Source of the DNA: Hymenopus coronatus
Taxonomy: Eukaryota > Arthropoda > Insecta > Mantodea > Hymenopodidae
Length of the DNA stretch: 64,000 nt
Direction: 5' to 3'
NCBI GenBank assembly: GCA_030762935.1
Contig: CM060883.1
Span: forward strand, 94,773,501 to 94,837,500
Part shown: piece by piece, positions 1 to 10,780 of the stretch
Layout: every line of letters starts with the position of its first letter
How positions within the stretch are numbered: the first letter of the stretch is position 1
Translations under genes and position numbers: made by a program
Notes under the pieces: model-generated
Database searches by the model: none
The model's input: only the letters and a program-made list of their open reading frames with translations
What the model was told of the DNA's origin: nothing

Positions 1-150
1 TTATTTCGCTCCTACTTACAAGGAAACCAGTAATAAGACTATTTCTGAAATTGTTTTCTCGATTAGCATGATGTAAATAGAAGCATAATTTTTTTAACAA
101 TTTGCAGAGATGTAGAGAAAGTCATATGAATGGAACACATCAGATTTTTT
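1..150 (-). repeat. Family A dispersed repeat, outer end (copy A6, partial)
   Basis: This is the outer terminal part of family A, a repeat seen eight times in the window. It shares the blocks CTCGATTAGCAT, GTAGAGAAAGTC and ATGGAACACATCAGATTTTTT-like sequence with the ends at about 2351, 15630 and 54893, and with the inverted starts at about 13633, 53140 and 55599. The rest of this copy would lie to the left of the window. At about 150 it meets the mariner relic directly. Confidence 0.8.
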
Positions 151-780
151 GGAGTTGGTTCACCTGGTGCAATCCACTGTTTGTTTTGACTGAGATTTAC
201 TTTCTGGAGCGTAATGATATATCCAAGTTTCATCCATGGTAATAAACCGTCTCACATCTCTGGGATTTTTACGGTAGAGCTCCACATTCTTAACAAAAAC
301 AGTGACCTTGTGAAAGCCCAAAACATTACTTAAAAAATTACCTGAACGTTCTTTTGATATGTTTACAGCCTCTGCTATCTCAAACAACTTTAATCTGCGG
401 TCTACCTAAACGATGAATTTGTTCAATGATCTCTGGAGTTGTCACTTCTACAGGGCGTCCAGAGCGAGGCTCATCACTAGTGCTCGTACGTCCCATATTA
501 AACTCTGCTACCTACCTTTTAATCATTGAATATGAAGCGGCAAGTCTTTCAATATACAGTTCATTTCCTCCTTCATTTCTTTAGGCTTTAAGCCTTTCAA
601 ATGGAAGTATTTAATCACTGCTCGTTTTTCCAAATCCTCCATTTTTGTAAACACTTTAAAGTTGTCTTGTTTAAAATGCTGTCGTCGAAAACTAAACAAG
701 CTATTGACCTGTAACTATGGATACAAGCTAGTTTAGAGTTAAAATATACGATGCTACCATCTAACTGGCCTAGTGGCGCC
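150..780 (-). pseudogene. mariner transposase, broken, 5' half only
   Basis: This is a decayed mariner (Tc1/mariner superfamily) DDE/D transposase on the minus strand. The start codon is probably at 642-640, giving MEDLEKRAVIKYFHLKGLKP. Next come a helix-turn-helix region with SDEPRSGRPVEVTTPEII and the stretch EIAEAVNISKERSGNFL (about 310-380). The block around the first catalytic aspartate is MDETWIYHYAPES (about 190-230). After it the frame shifts, and QWIAPGEPTPKN can be read at about 145-180, matching the conserved mariner WV-PGEPxP block. Stops in the N-terminal third, an apparent internal loss of about 25 residues after LGFHK, and a cut at about 150 that removes the other catalytic residues show it is dead. 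The 140 bp upstream of the ATG (643-780) would be the 5' UTR and terminal repeat; I could not define the terminal repeat. Confidence 0.88.
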
Positions 781-781
781 A

Positions 782-1433
782 TATGTGTGTGTGAGTGTGT
801 GTTAGTGTGTGTGAGTGTGTTGTGTGTGTGTGTTAGTGTGTGTGTGAGTGTCTGTGTGAGTGTGTGTGAGTGTGTTGTGTGAGTGTGTTGTGTGAGTGTG
901 TGCGTGAGTGTGTGTTAGTGTGTGTGAGTGTGTGTTAGTGTGTGTGAGTGTGTGTGAGTGTGAGTGTGTGTGTGAGTGTGTGTGAGTGTGTGTGTTAGTG
1001 TGTGTATGAGTGTGTGGGTGTGTGTGTGTGTCTGTGTGTATGTGAGTGTGTGTATGTGTGTATGTGTGTGAGTGTGTGTGTATGTGTGAGTGTGTGTGTG
1101 TTAGTGTGTGTGAGTGTGTGTGAGTGTGTGTGTGAGTGTGAGTATGTGTGAGTGTGTGTGTGAGTGTGTGTGAGTGTGTGTGAGAGTGTGTGTGAGTGTG
1201 TGTGTTAGTGTGTGTGAGTGTGTGTGTTAGTGTGTGTGTGAGTGTATGTGTTAGTGTGTGCATGAGTGTGAGTGTGTGTGAGTGTGTGTGAGTGTGTGTG
1301 TGTGTGAGTGTGTGTGTTAGTGTGTGTGTGAGTGTGTGGGTGTGTGTGAGTGTGTGTCTTTGAGAGTGTGTGTGTGTGTGAGTGTGTGAGTGGAGTATGT
1401 GTGTGAGTGTGTGTGTGTGGGTGTGTGTCTGGT

Positions 1434-1478
<45 letters not shown>
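782..1478. repeat. TGTGTGAG-type microsatellite array (697 bp)
   Basis: This is a near-pure array of TG steps broken regularly by GAG or TTAG, so the common unit is TGTGTGAG with TGTGTTAG variants. It ends in a pure TG run at about 1438-1478. On its right it continues without a gap into family A sequence (AACATAGCTCAAAAAC), at the place where other family A copies hold a short TG/CA tract. On its left it meets the mariner 5' region. Minus-strand open frames here encode only alternating His-Thr and are composition artefacts. Confidence 0.97.
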
Positions 1479-2351
1479 AAAACATAGCTCAAAAACTAAA
1501 AGACTGTTAAATACCAAACTGTGTATTTTGGTTAAGAATCTTCCAAGATTCTGACATGAAGATTTTCAAGAACATGCCTCCAAACTGTCCTTTACTTGGA
1601 ATAAATTATGAAAATCTTGTTTTCCTCAAAAATGGCTGTAACAATTTTGATTAATATTAAAGTTATTCACAACATAAATAAATTGTATATTTTGAATTTT
1701 CTGGTAATAGTCTCTGAAGAGCACTTTATTCTGGTTGGTTTTTGCAGGATTCTGCATAACAGTTAAACTGCAAAACTTAATCCAAAAAAAATGTAGATCT
1801 TGTTAAAACACGCAATTTATGTCATATGCAGAGTTGACCGTTTCCAAGATATTCCTTGTTATTGGTTTCAATTTTAATTTTCTGGTAATAGTCTCTGAAG
1901 AGCACTTTATTCTGGTTGGTTTTTGCAGGATTCTGCATAACAGTTAAACTGCAAAACTTAATCCAAAAAAAATGTAGATCATGTTAAAACACGCAATTTA
2001 TGTCATATGCAGAGTTGACCGTTTCCAAGATATTCCTTGTTATTGGTTTCAATTTTAAAATAATTATAATTTTCTCAGACAAGAAGTGTCCGTTTTTCTT
2101 TTGTTCTACTCCTGGCTAAGCAAAGAGGCTAATTTCAATGACAAATGCATAATGATAACTTTTAAAACATTTGACTATCACTCCAGCATAGTGCATTCCT
2201 TTAGTTCCCTTCTACTTATAAGGAACTAAGTAATAAGAACATTCTGCTAATGTTTATCTCGATTAGCATTGTGTAGAAAGAAGAATAATCTTTGTAAGAA
2301 GTTTGTAGAAGAGGTAGAGAAAGTCATGTGAGTGTAATACATAAGATTTTA
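1479..2351 (-). repeat. Family A dispersed repeat, outer two thirds (copy A7)
   Basis: This is the minus orientation of family A. It contains the shared blocks AGCTCAAAAACTAAAAGAC, GAAGATTTTCAAGAA (1558), AATGGCTGTAACAATTTTGA (about 1630) and, at the end, GTAGAGAAAGTC (2314) with TAATACATAAGATTTT. The inner terminus that other copies have on the far side of the TG tract is missing; the mariner relic stands there instead. The copy carries a 181 bp internal tandem duplication. No coding capacity is visible. Confidence 0.85.
1695..2056. repeat. 181 bp tandem duplication inside family A copy A7
   Basis: Two consecutive copies, 1695-1875 and 1876-2056, both begin AATTTTCTGGTAATAG and end ATTGGTTTCAATTTT. 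The only difference I found is TAGATCTTG against TAGATCATG. The other family A copies have this segment once, so the duplication is private to this copy and recent. Confidence 0.95.
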
Positions 2352-4602
2352 TATAAGAAGAAAGTGAAGAGGAAGTTGACGAGCACATTTGGTGAATGTA
2401 TGAGCAGGGGCCTGCTGTTAGTGGACTAGGCAGTCCCATATATAAACTGTAAAAGTTTCAAGAAAAGACAGTATGAAACTTTGTTTTCTGCAATGTTGTG
2501 TTCTGGGCAATTTTATCTTCCTGCTTGCCACCAGCAAGTTCATCTAGAACTGGCTACAATACAAAACTTCCACCTGCCATGTTAAGAATGGCACCATGTT
2601 CTGCTCAAACAACTTTGTGTATTATGAGTTAATTGTTTAAAGTGAGCCTGTCAAGTATTAACACAGCTTAATGCAATATTGTGTAGTAAAAATGGAAAGG
2701 GATTTAAGTAATATATCTAGCTTGTGGCTGGAGCGAACTGAAACATACAACATCAGCATATTATGTCAGCTATTCAGCTAGCACACATGTTATCAGAAAT
2801 GTTATGATATATAAATAATAACACTGAATATGACAGCAATAAATATAATTGCTCCCCGCAACTGCTACCTTGGTAGAATGTTGTGAGCTTTTTAAGATTA
2901 TCTTATACCACTTGTATTCAGTTAGCACTTGAAATTGTATTGTCAGCTCATTTGTATCACTGTTTTAATTACAAACCTAAATATATTTTTCAAAATAAGA
3001 AACTTCATATTTCAGTATTAAAAGTTTTCAGTACAAACAAACACACTGGAAAACTTCTAGAGGAAGGGACAACAAATGTGTCAGTTATTGTAGTTAAATG
3101 AAGCACTAATACTTATTTGTTCTCAGCGAGTCTGGATAATGATGTAGAAAGTTCAATAAAACCGTCATTAATGCTCAAATTTAACTTCTTTTCAACTTAA
3201 GCGTGATTCTGAAGGAAGAAACCTTTCAAGTTTACAGGTTTTGTTGAGAGAGAGATGATAGTATAATGTTAACTTTTTCTTATGTAATTTAGCATTCAAA
3301 GTTGATTCAATGCATGTTATGTGAAGCAAATGGAAAAAAATAGAATTTCAGGCCTGAATATTATCAGGCATTAATTATAAAAAATGATGGTTATTTGCAT
3401 CGAGAGACAAACTTTTGACTTGCTCTACACTCATCATTATTGTACAATAGGGGTAATGTAATGTTGTGAGATATTAGAGGTAAGGGTTTAAGTACTGAAA
3501 TTAAATAAAAGGTTTCTTTATAGCACATAAAAGCATTGATAGCTTGCAAGACTTGAGTTGCCTCTCTTTCTCCCACCTTACTGCAGCTACCTTTAATTAG
3601 CTTACATCATTATTGGGTTGTACTAACTAAATTGGCCACTGACTCTAAGTAACTAACACACTTTATGAAGGGGTGAAAAAAAGGAGGGATGGGCTAAGGA
3701 GAGGGGAAAGATATTTTAATGTATTTAGAAATGTAACTAGATGATAGAAAAGTGACAACTTGAAGATTACTGTGTCAGTTTCACTGAAACAGAGAAGTGG
3801 CAAGGTGTTTGTGACCAAGTGAATTACATTTTTATTGTGCTACCATTTCTAATTTCAATAGCTGCATTTAGTTTTACACATTTTTGTGCATTTGAACTGG
3901 AAAATAGAATTCCTATAAGTGGGTCTAAGTATAGGTACCAAAAACACCACATCAATGTGTATTATTTACATATCTTACAGCATTAATACCATATTGGAAT
4001 TTCCTACTCCTAGCTTGCTAAATGTACTTCTTTTTATACACCAGTTTTCATATTTTCTACTTTAAATTGCATATTAACTACAACTAGATATGCTTGTTCA
4101 TCTTAATGTTTATGCTTATCAAACATAATAGATGAGTGGAATATTATAATTAAATGTATCATACCAGGTTTAAGAATTTCTTTCCTTTGAAGTTTTGAAA
4201 GTAAGACTTAATTTTGGTTTACAAGACCAATGTTTTATTTTAAAACTATTAAAATATTGAATGTTAACATTTTATTTTGTATATATTATATATACCTTAT
4301 TCCTAACATGTATTCTAAAGTTTCTAATTGGAAGCACTTTTCAAACTGATGACTAATGAAATTTTGAAGTAAGAAATGAAGTATTGCAAATCCTGTCTTT
4401 CATATTAGCATGGAAGCATTTCTGTAAGAATGCATGCTAATAGAATTTAGCTAATAGAGACAAAATTAGGTAACAAACAATGAAACATGAAAAACAGAAC
4501 TATGGAGAGAAACAATGTAAATATTAAAATAATTTACTTGAAAAGAGTGTGTAGAGTTTTAAAAAACAGATATGCACCAATATAAGTGTAAGTGTAACTT
4601 AC
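2352..4602. other. AT-rich DNA, nothing recognised
   Basis: No gene, transposon end or long repeat could be supported on either strand. Open frames are short, AT-rich and lack recognisable domains (for example 2883-3101 plus and 3391-3576 minus). A purine-rich stretch lies at 3667-3712. It could be intron or intergenic DNA. If the exon at 4603-4843 is real, this would be the intron downstream of it. Confidence 0.6.
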
Positions 4603-4843
4603 TGAATTTCGGTGGTGAACCAAAGTGTGTGATAAGCGGTGAAGAAGCACTTGTGGACACAGGAAGAGAGTTGAGTCCTGCTGCTGACACTAGAGGGTCG
4701 CCAACTCCGGAAGCCCCTGATAATGAGTTCAGAAGTCCTGTGATAGAATACCCACTGGATACGGCAGCTGATGCTCGAATATTTTGAAGCTCTGTTACAT
4801 CCACAAGTGGTTTCAATTCCATTATTTTTAAGACCTTATACGC
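4603..4843 (-). CDS. Candidate internal coding exon, eh1/Pax-octapeptide-like motif
   Basis: I do not recognise the gene. On the minus strand an AG acceptor (4845-4844, context AAAAACTTAG) is followed by an open frame of 80 codons that ends at a good GTAAGT donor (4602-4597). The 241 nt exon would start in phase 0 and leave one extra base. The product is rich in Ser, Gly, Ala and Leu, and the DNA is clearly more GC-rich than its surroundings. Near residues 30-42 it reads SSGYSITGLLNSL. That resembles the octapeptide of Pax proteins (YSI-[NSD]-G-[IL]-LG) and the eh1-type motifs that bind Groucho co-repressors; the Gly of the usual LG is Asn here. A transcription-factor linker exon is one reading; a chance open frame is the alternative. 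No neighbouring exon was found with confidence. Confidence 0.45.
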
Positions 4844-5502
4844 CTAAGTTTTTAAAATTTGAATGTGCAAAATGCACATAGACGTTTTTAATGAAGTCTG
4901 CAAAATCATTTCCACTTATCTATTTTATATTCAGTGATAGAATTTATATTAATATCATGCACCCATATTGTAACAATGTTCTTCAAGTATGCTACATTAT
5001 AGAAAAATGTACAACATTTGGCACAAATCTGCTGTGATACTTTGTTTCTCATAGGGCAGTGAAACTAGCAAATTGTGTGCCTCTTACAAGTTTAAAGGGT
5101 TTTCCCTGATTTTCCCCTAGATGCTGCTGCTGTTGCTGCTGCCACTAAGGCTTGGGGGAGGGGAGGTGTGGTTAAGGGGAGTAAGGCTGAGGGGGGAAGA
5201 GGTGGTAATGCGCAGTCGTGCAACCTCACAAACTTCTTCTTTTCTTATTTTAATTTGTACCTCTTGTGTGTTTATCCCATTTCCAATATTTCATTCAGTT
5301 CATTATCTATATATTTTTAAAAAAATCTAATATCTTTACAGCTAATAGCACTGAGACTATAACAGTTAGGTATAGGCATTTAGAAACAATTTTTGGAAAT
5401 GACCGTTATGTATCTGAACCATAAAATTAAGCACATGCACATACAGCCAAAAAACAAACAAACAGAATTAAAACATTAATGGGAATGCACCTAATCAATT
5501 AA
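4844..5502. other. No gene recognised; GC-rich patch at about 5100-5215
   Basis: The stretch is AT-rich apart from 5100-5215, which holds CTGCTGCTG-type triplets and a G-rich run. On the minus strand this patch has a strong pyrimidine tract ending in CAG (acceptor at 5188-5187), but all three frames stop before a plausible donor. It is therefore not called as an exon. Confidence 0.5.
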
Positions 5503-5933
5503 GAGTAAAAACATAGATTAAACTCAAACTTCACTCTTGAAATAAAGTAACTTACTTCGGACATGTTGTCAACATTTTCACTGAACTCACACTTTAAAAT
5601 TATTAGATTTTCCTAAACTGCATATCCAATTGTATTCTGCATTAAAAAAATAATTTTCACAGTGAGCTTAAGTTATTAAAATTAGTACAAAATCTAATTG
5701 GATTAACAGTTTGGGAAAATATATTAATTTTAAAAAACAAAAGCAAGGTCATAAATTTTGACATACCACAAACAAACAATTCATCACAAAATCCATCAAT
5801 CCAGAAGAGAGAGCTTTACAGGCCACTAGCACAAGTTCATCAGTGAATCTCCATTGAAAATGGTGGCAACAGCCAATGAAACATGTCCGAAGTAAGTTAC
5901 TTTATTTCAAGAGTGAAATCTATGTTTTTACTC
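5503..5933. mobile_element. 431 bp inverted-repeat (MITE-like) element
   Basis: The arms at 5503-5566 and 5879-5933 are inverted copies of each other: GAGTAAAAACATAGAT, then TTCACTCTTGAAATAAAG, then TAACTTACTTCGGACATG. The left arm has about 10 extra bases (near 5519-5529) that the right arm lacks. Outside the gap the match looks almost perfect over about 54 bases. The interior has no coding capacity. This fits a non-autonomous DNA transposon (MITE) or a recent inverted duplication. AACAAACA lies near both sides (5455 and 5936), but a clean target-site duplication could not be assigned. Confidence 0.7.
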
Positions 5934-6787
5934 CTAAACAAACAGTACCTCTTTATTACATGTATATTTTCCCCATATTTATTTTGTTCTACTAATGATT
6001 CTCCTTTGCCTCTCCAAAAAGACAAATTGATGTAAATGTGTGTTACATATACATGTGTCTTTGCAAACATATTCATTACGATATTAGAATGTGCAGATCA
6101 CTTTTAAGGCTTCACCAAACAGACACAATCAATAAAATCACTCAGCTCCAAGTACCTTGTTTCTCTGGTAATTCAGAACTGTCTTTCACTCTTGCTTGGA
6201 GCAAGATGCCTGCATGTAATTTTTTTTTCTGGAGTTTTTGCTTACCCTGTAAAGTTAAATATCAGATAACCTTCATATCTGGGATACAAATTATTGCTTT
6301 GTATTTATGTATTGAAAATATCTTATTAGTAAGCTATGGTTTATAAATCCAGAAAGGAAATTTTCTTTGGCTAGGATCTTGATTTTGCTCCTCAAATCTG
6401 GAAAATATTAATGTCAGAATTGACAGTGTGTTTCAGTGCTAAACTATAATGAAAGGAGAAATTGAAATCAACATGAAAACCCAAGTGATTTTAACTGTTG
6501 TCTGATCCATGATATATGAAATTAGTTAAAGGTGACACAAATGAAACTCAAAAATAAAAGAAAGAACAAAAAGATGGCAGGCAAATCGTACAACTTCTAA
6601 TAAAAAGGAAAATAAAAAGCAATTCAATAAAGAAAATGAGGCTCTTTAACTTCCTTTACTTTTTTTTTTTTGCTCAAGTTCTGGGATTTGGCTTGTACAT
6701 TTAAAAGGATTGCAGCAGTTGACACAAACACATCTGATTTTTATATTGCTGTTAAACGAGCTTGTGAATTTGACTGAAAAAAAGAAG
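5934..6787. other. AT-rich DNA, nothing recognised
   Basis: There is no supportable gene or repeat. The open frame at 6038-6346 (plus) has no recognisable domain and ordinary AT-rich composition. Confidence 0.6.
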
Positions 6788-7050
6788 AATTGTTAATGGT
6801 CTAATGCTACAAGGGGCTGTAATTGTACTTAATTAGGTTCATACTAATGAAAGACCTACATTCCAGCACCATGAAATTGTTAATGGTCTAATGCTACAAG
6901 GGGTTGTAATTGTACTTAATTAGGTTCATACTAATGGTGACCTACATTCCAGCACCATGAAATTGTTAATGGTCTAATGCTACAAGGGGTTGTAATTGTA
7001 CTTAATTAGGTTCATACTAATGGTGACCTACATTCCAGCACCATGAAATT
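6788..7050. repeat. Three tandem copies of an 86-87 bp unit
   Basis: Copies start at 6788, 6875 and 6961, each with AATTGTTAATGGTCTAATGC and ending CATTCCAGCACCATGAA. The first copy differs slightly (GGGGCTGTAA, and ATGAAAGACC where the others have ATGGTGACC). The last two are almost identical. Confidence 0.95.
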
Positions 7051-8841
7051 TTTTAGTTTACTTTCTTCATACAAATGTCATTAAGTATCAGATAATAAGA
7101 TAACTTTCTTAGAAATGCACAAATTTTATCTTTGGAAATCAGAAATGTTTTGCTACTGAAGAAACAAACACCTGAGGAATTTAACCTCATACAAAGTTCT
7201 CTGGTCTGAGTTTAGGATGCAAACCTATGGTCATAAGCACCCTCTAAAGGAGAAATGCGAGAGGTTTGGTTGTTGGAACCCCTCCTTGCTAAAAGAATTT
7301 GTAAGACATAATAACAATTCTAATTGGTGTACTTTATCTACAAATATAAAGTTATCTACAAATTGGAGTTTTCTAATGTTTCAACCCAGGATTAATTCAT
7401 ATTTATCATTTGATTTTACATAACTTGTTTAAAAAATGGATCCCTATACATAACCTTTCCCTTAGTATTTTTTTGGCTATGCTACCACTGAAAGGTATAT
7501 GCAGCCAAAACATATTCTAATAGTCAAGAAAATATATTATAATACTTAGGTTCCATAGAGAACTGTGTGTCACTTAAGTATGGAATTTTGCTAAATACCA
7601 TACATAAGTTATCCACATAAGTTCAGATCAATTAGTAATAAAAAATGTAATGTTGAAAAGCTTTGCTGCAAGTGGGTACTGCATTATAAGTAGGCTCAGC
7701 TAGATTGGGTTTGAGATAAACTTAAATACAAATCGTAAAATTAACTCTCAATCTATTAGTACAACAATATGCTTTTTTCAATCAAAATAAAATGAGTGTT
7801 TTGCAAACACCAGAAGGTAAATTCCATATAAGTCAGGATCAAATTATCAAAAATTATTCATGCACAAAAATGTTCTTTCTACAAATGAAAAATGCTTTCT
7901 TCTCTTTACCACAAAGTAATCATAATGCAGGAAAATTTGATAATTTTTGCTCAGAAATGGTGATGGATTTTTTTCTATTAATTGATGTACTTTGTTTAAT
8001 TTTCACAGTATGTTTTCATCATCAAAAAATTGTGTGTGAGTTTAGCGATTTAAAAGGCACAGACAACTAAAGAATGAATTCAGGAGAAATGTGTGAAGGC
8101 CAGTAACATCTGCTATAACATAGACACTAAATCTGTCTACATAGGCACAACAAAGGGTTCATCTTTTCTTTTATTAATGAGAATTCAATGGCACAGAATT
8201 TTTTTAACACACTTTCACATTTAACAAAATGTGAAGAAATAAAATAATATGATAATGGTTAATTATCATTTAGTGAAAAGTCAACAATAATGCTAAATTA
8301 AAATTGTATATAAAACCGAAAAGACCAATTTTATATTAATTTTTGTTTATTGAAAATGGGTTTGTTTCTAATTAGCTGTGCTTCCATTTGTTAAAATGTA
8401 TAGTGTGAAATGCATGCTTCACTTTTCTGTGCTTTTTATGTTACTGTACCTACTGCTATAGTGTGGAATGACTGTACAAGTGAATATTTCCCTGAATCTT
8501 TTGAATATCTATGGCTTCACCTTGTTGTCCCCTTTCTTCCTCCTCCCCTCTCCCCTCCCTGTCTAGAATGCTTCATGACCTAGCTAGTGAGTTTTAAGGT
8601 TTCTTCAACTCACCTTTGCTGCAGTCAGCATAACCACCACTTCTTTTTCTGCACTAACATTGATTAGGTACCAATGTGTTTTATAAAGGTACTTACTGCA
8701 TATTCTTAATTTTTATTTCCATCTGAAATAAGTTATAAAGGTAAAAACAGCAAAGTTAGCATCCAGCCTCTTATCTGTAACCACAGTAAGCTTTCAAACC
8801 AAGGAAAACAACATTTCAACAGTCATAATGCTATTTAACAC
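7051..8841. other. AT-rich DNA, nothing recognised
   Basis: No gene is supported. The open frame 7792-8070 (plus, 92 codons) shows no domain and includes long low-complexity hydrophobic stretches. A pyrimidine-rich patch lies at 8526-8565. Confidence 0.6.
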
Positions 8842-9008
8842 TGCCTCCATGGTTGAGTGGCCAGCAAGTTGACTTCTCACATGAAGATCCCAGGTTTGAT
8901 TCCTAGCTGGGGTGGAAAGTTTTTCTTTAACCAGAATTATTCCATATCCCACACAGAGTCTGGAAGTATATATGTGAGAGTGTGTGTGTTTGAGGGAGAA
9001 AAAAAAAA
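8842..9008 (+). mobile_element. tRNA-derived SINE (relic)
   Basis: The 5' part has internal RNA polymerase III promoter boxes in tRNA-like spacing: an A box TGGTTGAGTGG (8850-8860) and a B box GGTTTGATTCC (8893-8903). A non-tRNA body follows, ending in a TG-rich segment and an A-run at 8999-9008. A functional tRNA is unlikely because no convincing acceptor stem closes. It belongs to a different family from the SINE at 17865. No clear target-site duplication was found. Confidence 0.7.
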
Positions 9009-9123
9009 TTAAACCCAATGTAAAGAACCTACAGACGAGTAGTTTCTAATGAACAGCCCCCAGATATGACCTTTGATGAAAAAAAAAAAAAAATAAAAAA
9101 CTATTCACATAAAGATTTTTGTT

Positions 9124-9124
<1 letters not shown>

Positions 9125-9168
<44 letters not shown>

Positions 9169-9187
9169 GACACACACACACACACAA
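9125..9187. repeat. (CT)n then (CA)n compound microsatellite
   Basis: CT dinucleotides run from 9125 to 9165, then a short GCAGA link, then CA dinucleotides to about 9187. Confidence 0.98.
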
Positions 9188-9879
9188 ACGTGCATGCATG
9201 ACCAAACTGAAGTCGTTGTATGTACATATAAGTTCAGCTAAAATATACCACGTAAGTAACTTTTGAACCATGTGGCTGAGTGCAAATGAAACTCCATGTC
9301 AGAGATTATCGTGTACAGGAAACTGAAACAGAGTTTTTCTGCTTCCTAATAAGTACTCTTCCATAGCTTTTCAACATGTAACCACATGGATAATAGTGCG
9401 TAATTCATTGCTGTTAAATAAAGAAAACAAAAGAGTAGGCTTTTAATGAAATAAAACTTTTTTCTTTCTATCTTTCTTCTTTTTTCACTCTTTTATTGTG
9501 ATTTTACTGTCCTTTGTTTACATCCATGAAAGTATGTTTATTTGACTGTCCTTTGTTTATATTCATGGAAATTTGTTTATTTGACCGTTCTTTGTTTATA
9601 TTATTGGGAATTGTTTTATTGATACTTATTGGTTAACTGGTTTATGGGATTGAATATGGCATCTAGTGTGTTAAATAATATCCTATCCTGCGTTTAGTGA
9701 AGGAGAATAATTTTAATGATAGCTATGATCTCATCACATAGCTGTGAATTGGTTTTATAAAATGATTTTGGATCACTCTATGCATACAGTGATTACAAAT
9801 ATTGTAAGAAAATTACTGAAAGTGTAGGCATAAAGGACTTACCAATATGTGCAGATGATGAGAATACTTAATTGAATGT
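9188..9879. other. No gene recognised, except a short tandem repeat
   Basis: This stretch is AT-rich and has no coding support. It contains the small tandem repeat listed at 9503-9615. Confidence 0.6.
9503..9615. repeat. Three imperfect copies of a 39-40 bp unit
   Basis: The core TGTCCTTTGTTTA recurs at 9508, 9547 and (as CGTTCTTTGTTTA) at about 9587. Between the cores lies a variable CAT-GGAAATTTGTTTATTTGA-like segment. Confidence 0.85.
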
Positions 9880-10780
9880 TTTCCTCTCTGTGCAAGAAAA
9901 TCCAAAAATATTTACAGTAAATTTGTCATTAGAATCCAATATATACCAACTTCTGTGATGAAAATCCTGAAAAGTGCCGAGCCCCTCCCTATAAGATTCA
10001 ACTCTTGTGTGAACTTTCAGAGGATGATCTCAACAGAAGAATGCCATTTTGTTAATTAATAACAGAGCACCTTAACAGTCCAGTTTTCTATGACAAATTC
10101 TAGTCTCCAATGAAGCCACTCCCTATAAGATTCAACTCTTATGTGAACTTTCAGAGGATGATCTCAACAGAAGAATACCATTTTGTTAATTAATAACAGA
10201 GCACCTTAACAGTCCAGTTTTTTATGACAAATTCTATTCTCCAATGAAGCCACTTTCCGCCTGAATGTATATTTTTCAACACACACAACTGCAACATTGA
10301 TTGGACATAAAACCACAATGAATGGAAACAAAAACACTCAAAGCATCTGTAGAAAGTAAATGTTTGGGCTGATATTGTTGGCTACCCTATAATTGCCCTT
10401 TCTTCTTTAGAGAAACAGTAAATGCTACTAGATACTTGAGTTGCTTTGAAATCAATTACACCAGCCATTACAAACTAGTTTGCACAGCCAGTCAGCCACT
10501 GGCTACCCAAAACTAACATGCTTTCCTACAAGATGGAGCTCAAGCTCACTTTGGATAGATTGTTAGTTTAAGCCAGCATTTCCATAACAATGGATTGTTA
10601 AGAGAGGCCACAAAAGGTAACCAACAAGATCCCCAGATTTGGGCCTTTGAGCTTCTCTTTATGGGACCATTTAAAGTCAATGGTATATATTACAGACCCA
10701 GAAAATGTGGAGCATTGGAGGTGATGAGAGATACTCATTGCCTAATGATTTATATAATCATACTCTCAAGCAACTGAGGG
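9880..10780 (+). pseudogene. Tc1/mariner-superfamily transposase of insect type, broken
   Basis: This decayed DDE transposase is readable only by switching frames. In N-to-C order: SVQENPKIFTVNLSLES and IPTSVMKILK (helix-turn-helix region, 9885-9975); YKIQLLCELSEDDLNRRM (about 9990-10050); KVNVWADIVGY (about 10355); PFFFRETVNATRYL (about 10397); LQDGAQAHFG (about 10530-10560, holding the second catalytic Asp); and a degraded form of the P-x-SPDLxPLDFFLWGHLKS block, seen as FSLWDHLKSMVY (about 10655-10690). Many stops and frameshifts show it is non-functional. Part of the N-terminal coding region is duplicated in tandem (9985-10254). This transposase type is common in insect genomes and is often annotated under SETMAR-like or Tc3-like names. 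No terminal repeats were found. Confidence 0.82.
9985..10254. repeat. 134 bp tandem duplication inside the transposase relic
   Basis: Copies start at 9985 and 10119 with CTCCCTATAAGATTCAACTC and end before CCAATGAAGCCACT. They differ at a few sites, for example CTTGTGTG against CTTATGTG, and GAATGCC against GAATACC. The duplicated part encodes the YKIQLLCELSEDDLNRR segment. Confidence 0.95.

Noticed and set aside
802..1517. Minus-strand His-Thr frames across the TG array
   Set aside because: Pure translation of a dinucleotide-based repeat, without start context or domain.
5086..5188. Possible second exon on the minus strand after a strong pyrimidine-CAG acceptor
   Set aside because: All three frames hit a stop before the only nearby GT donor, and the composition is a triplet repeat plus a G/C-rich run.
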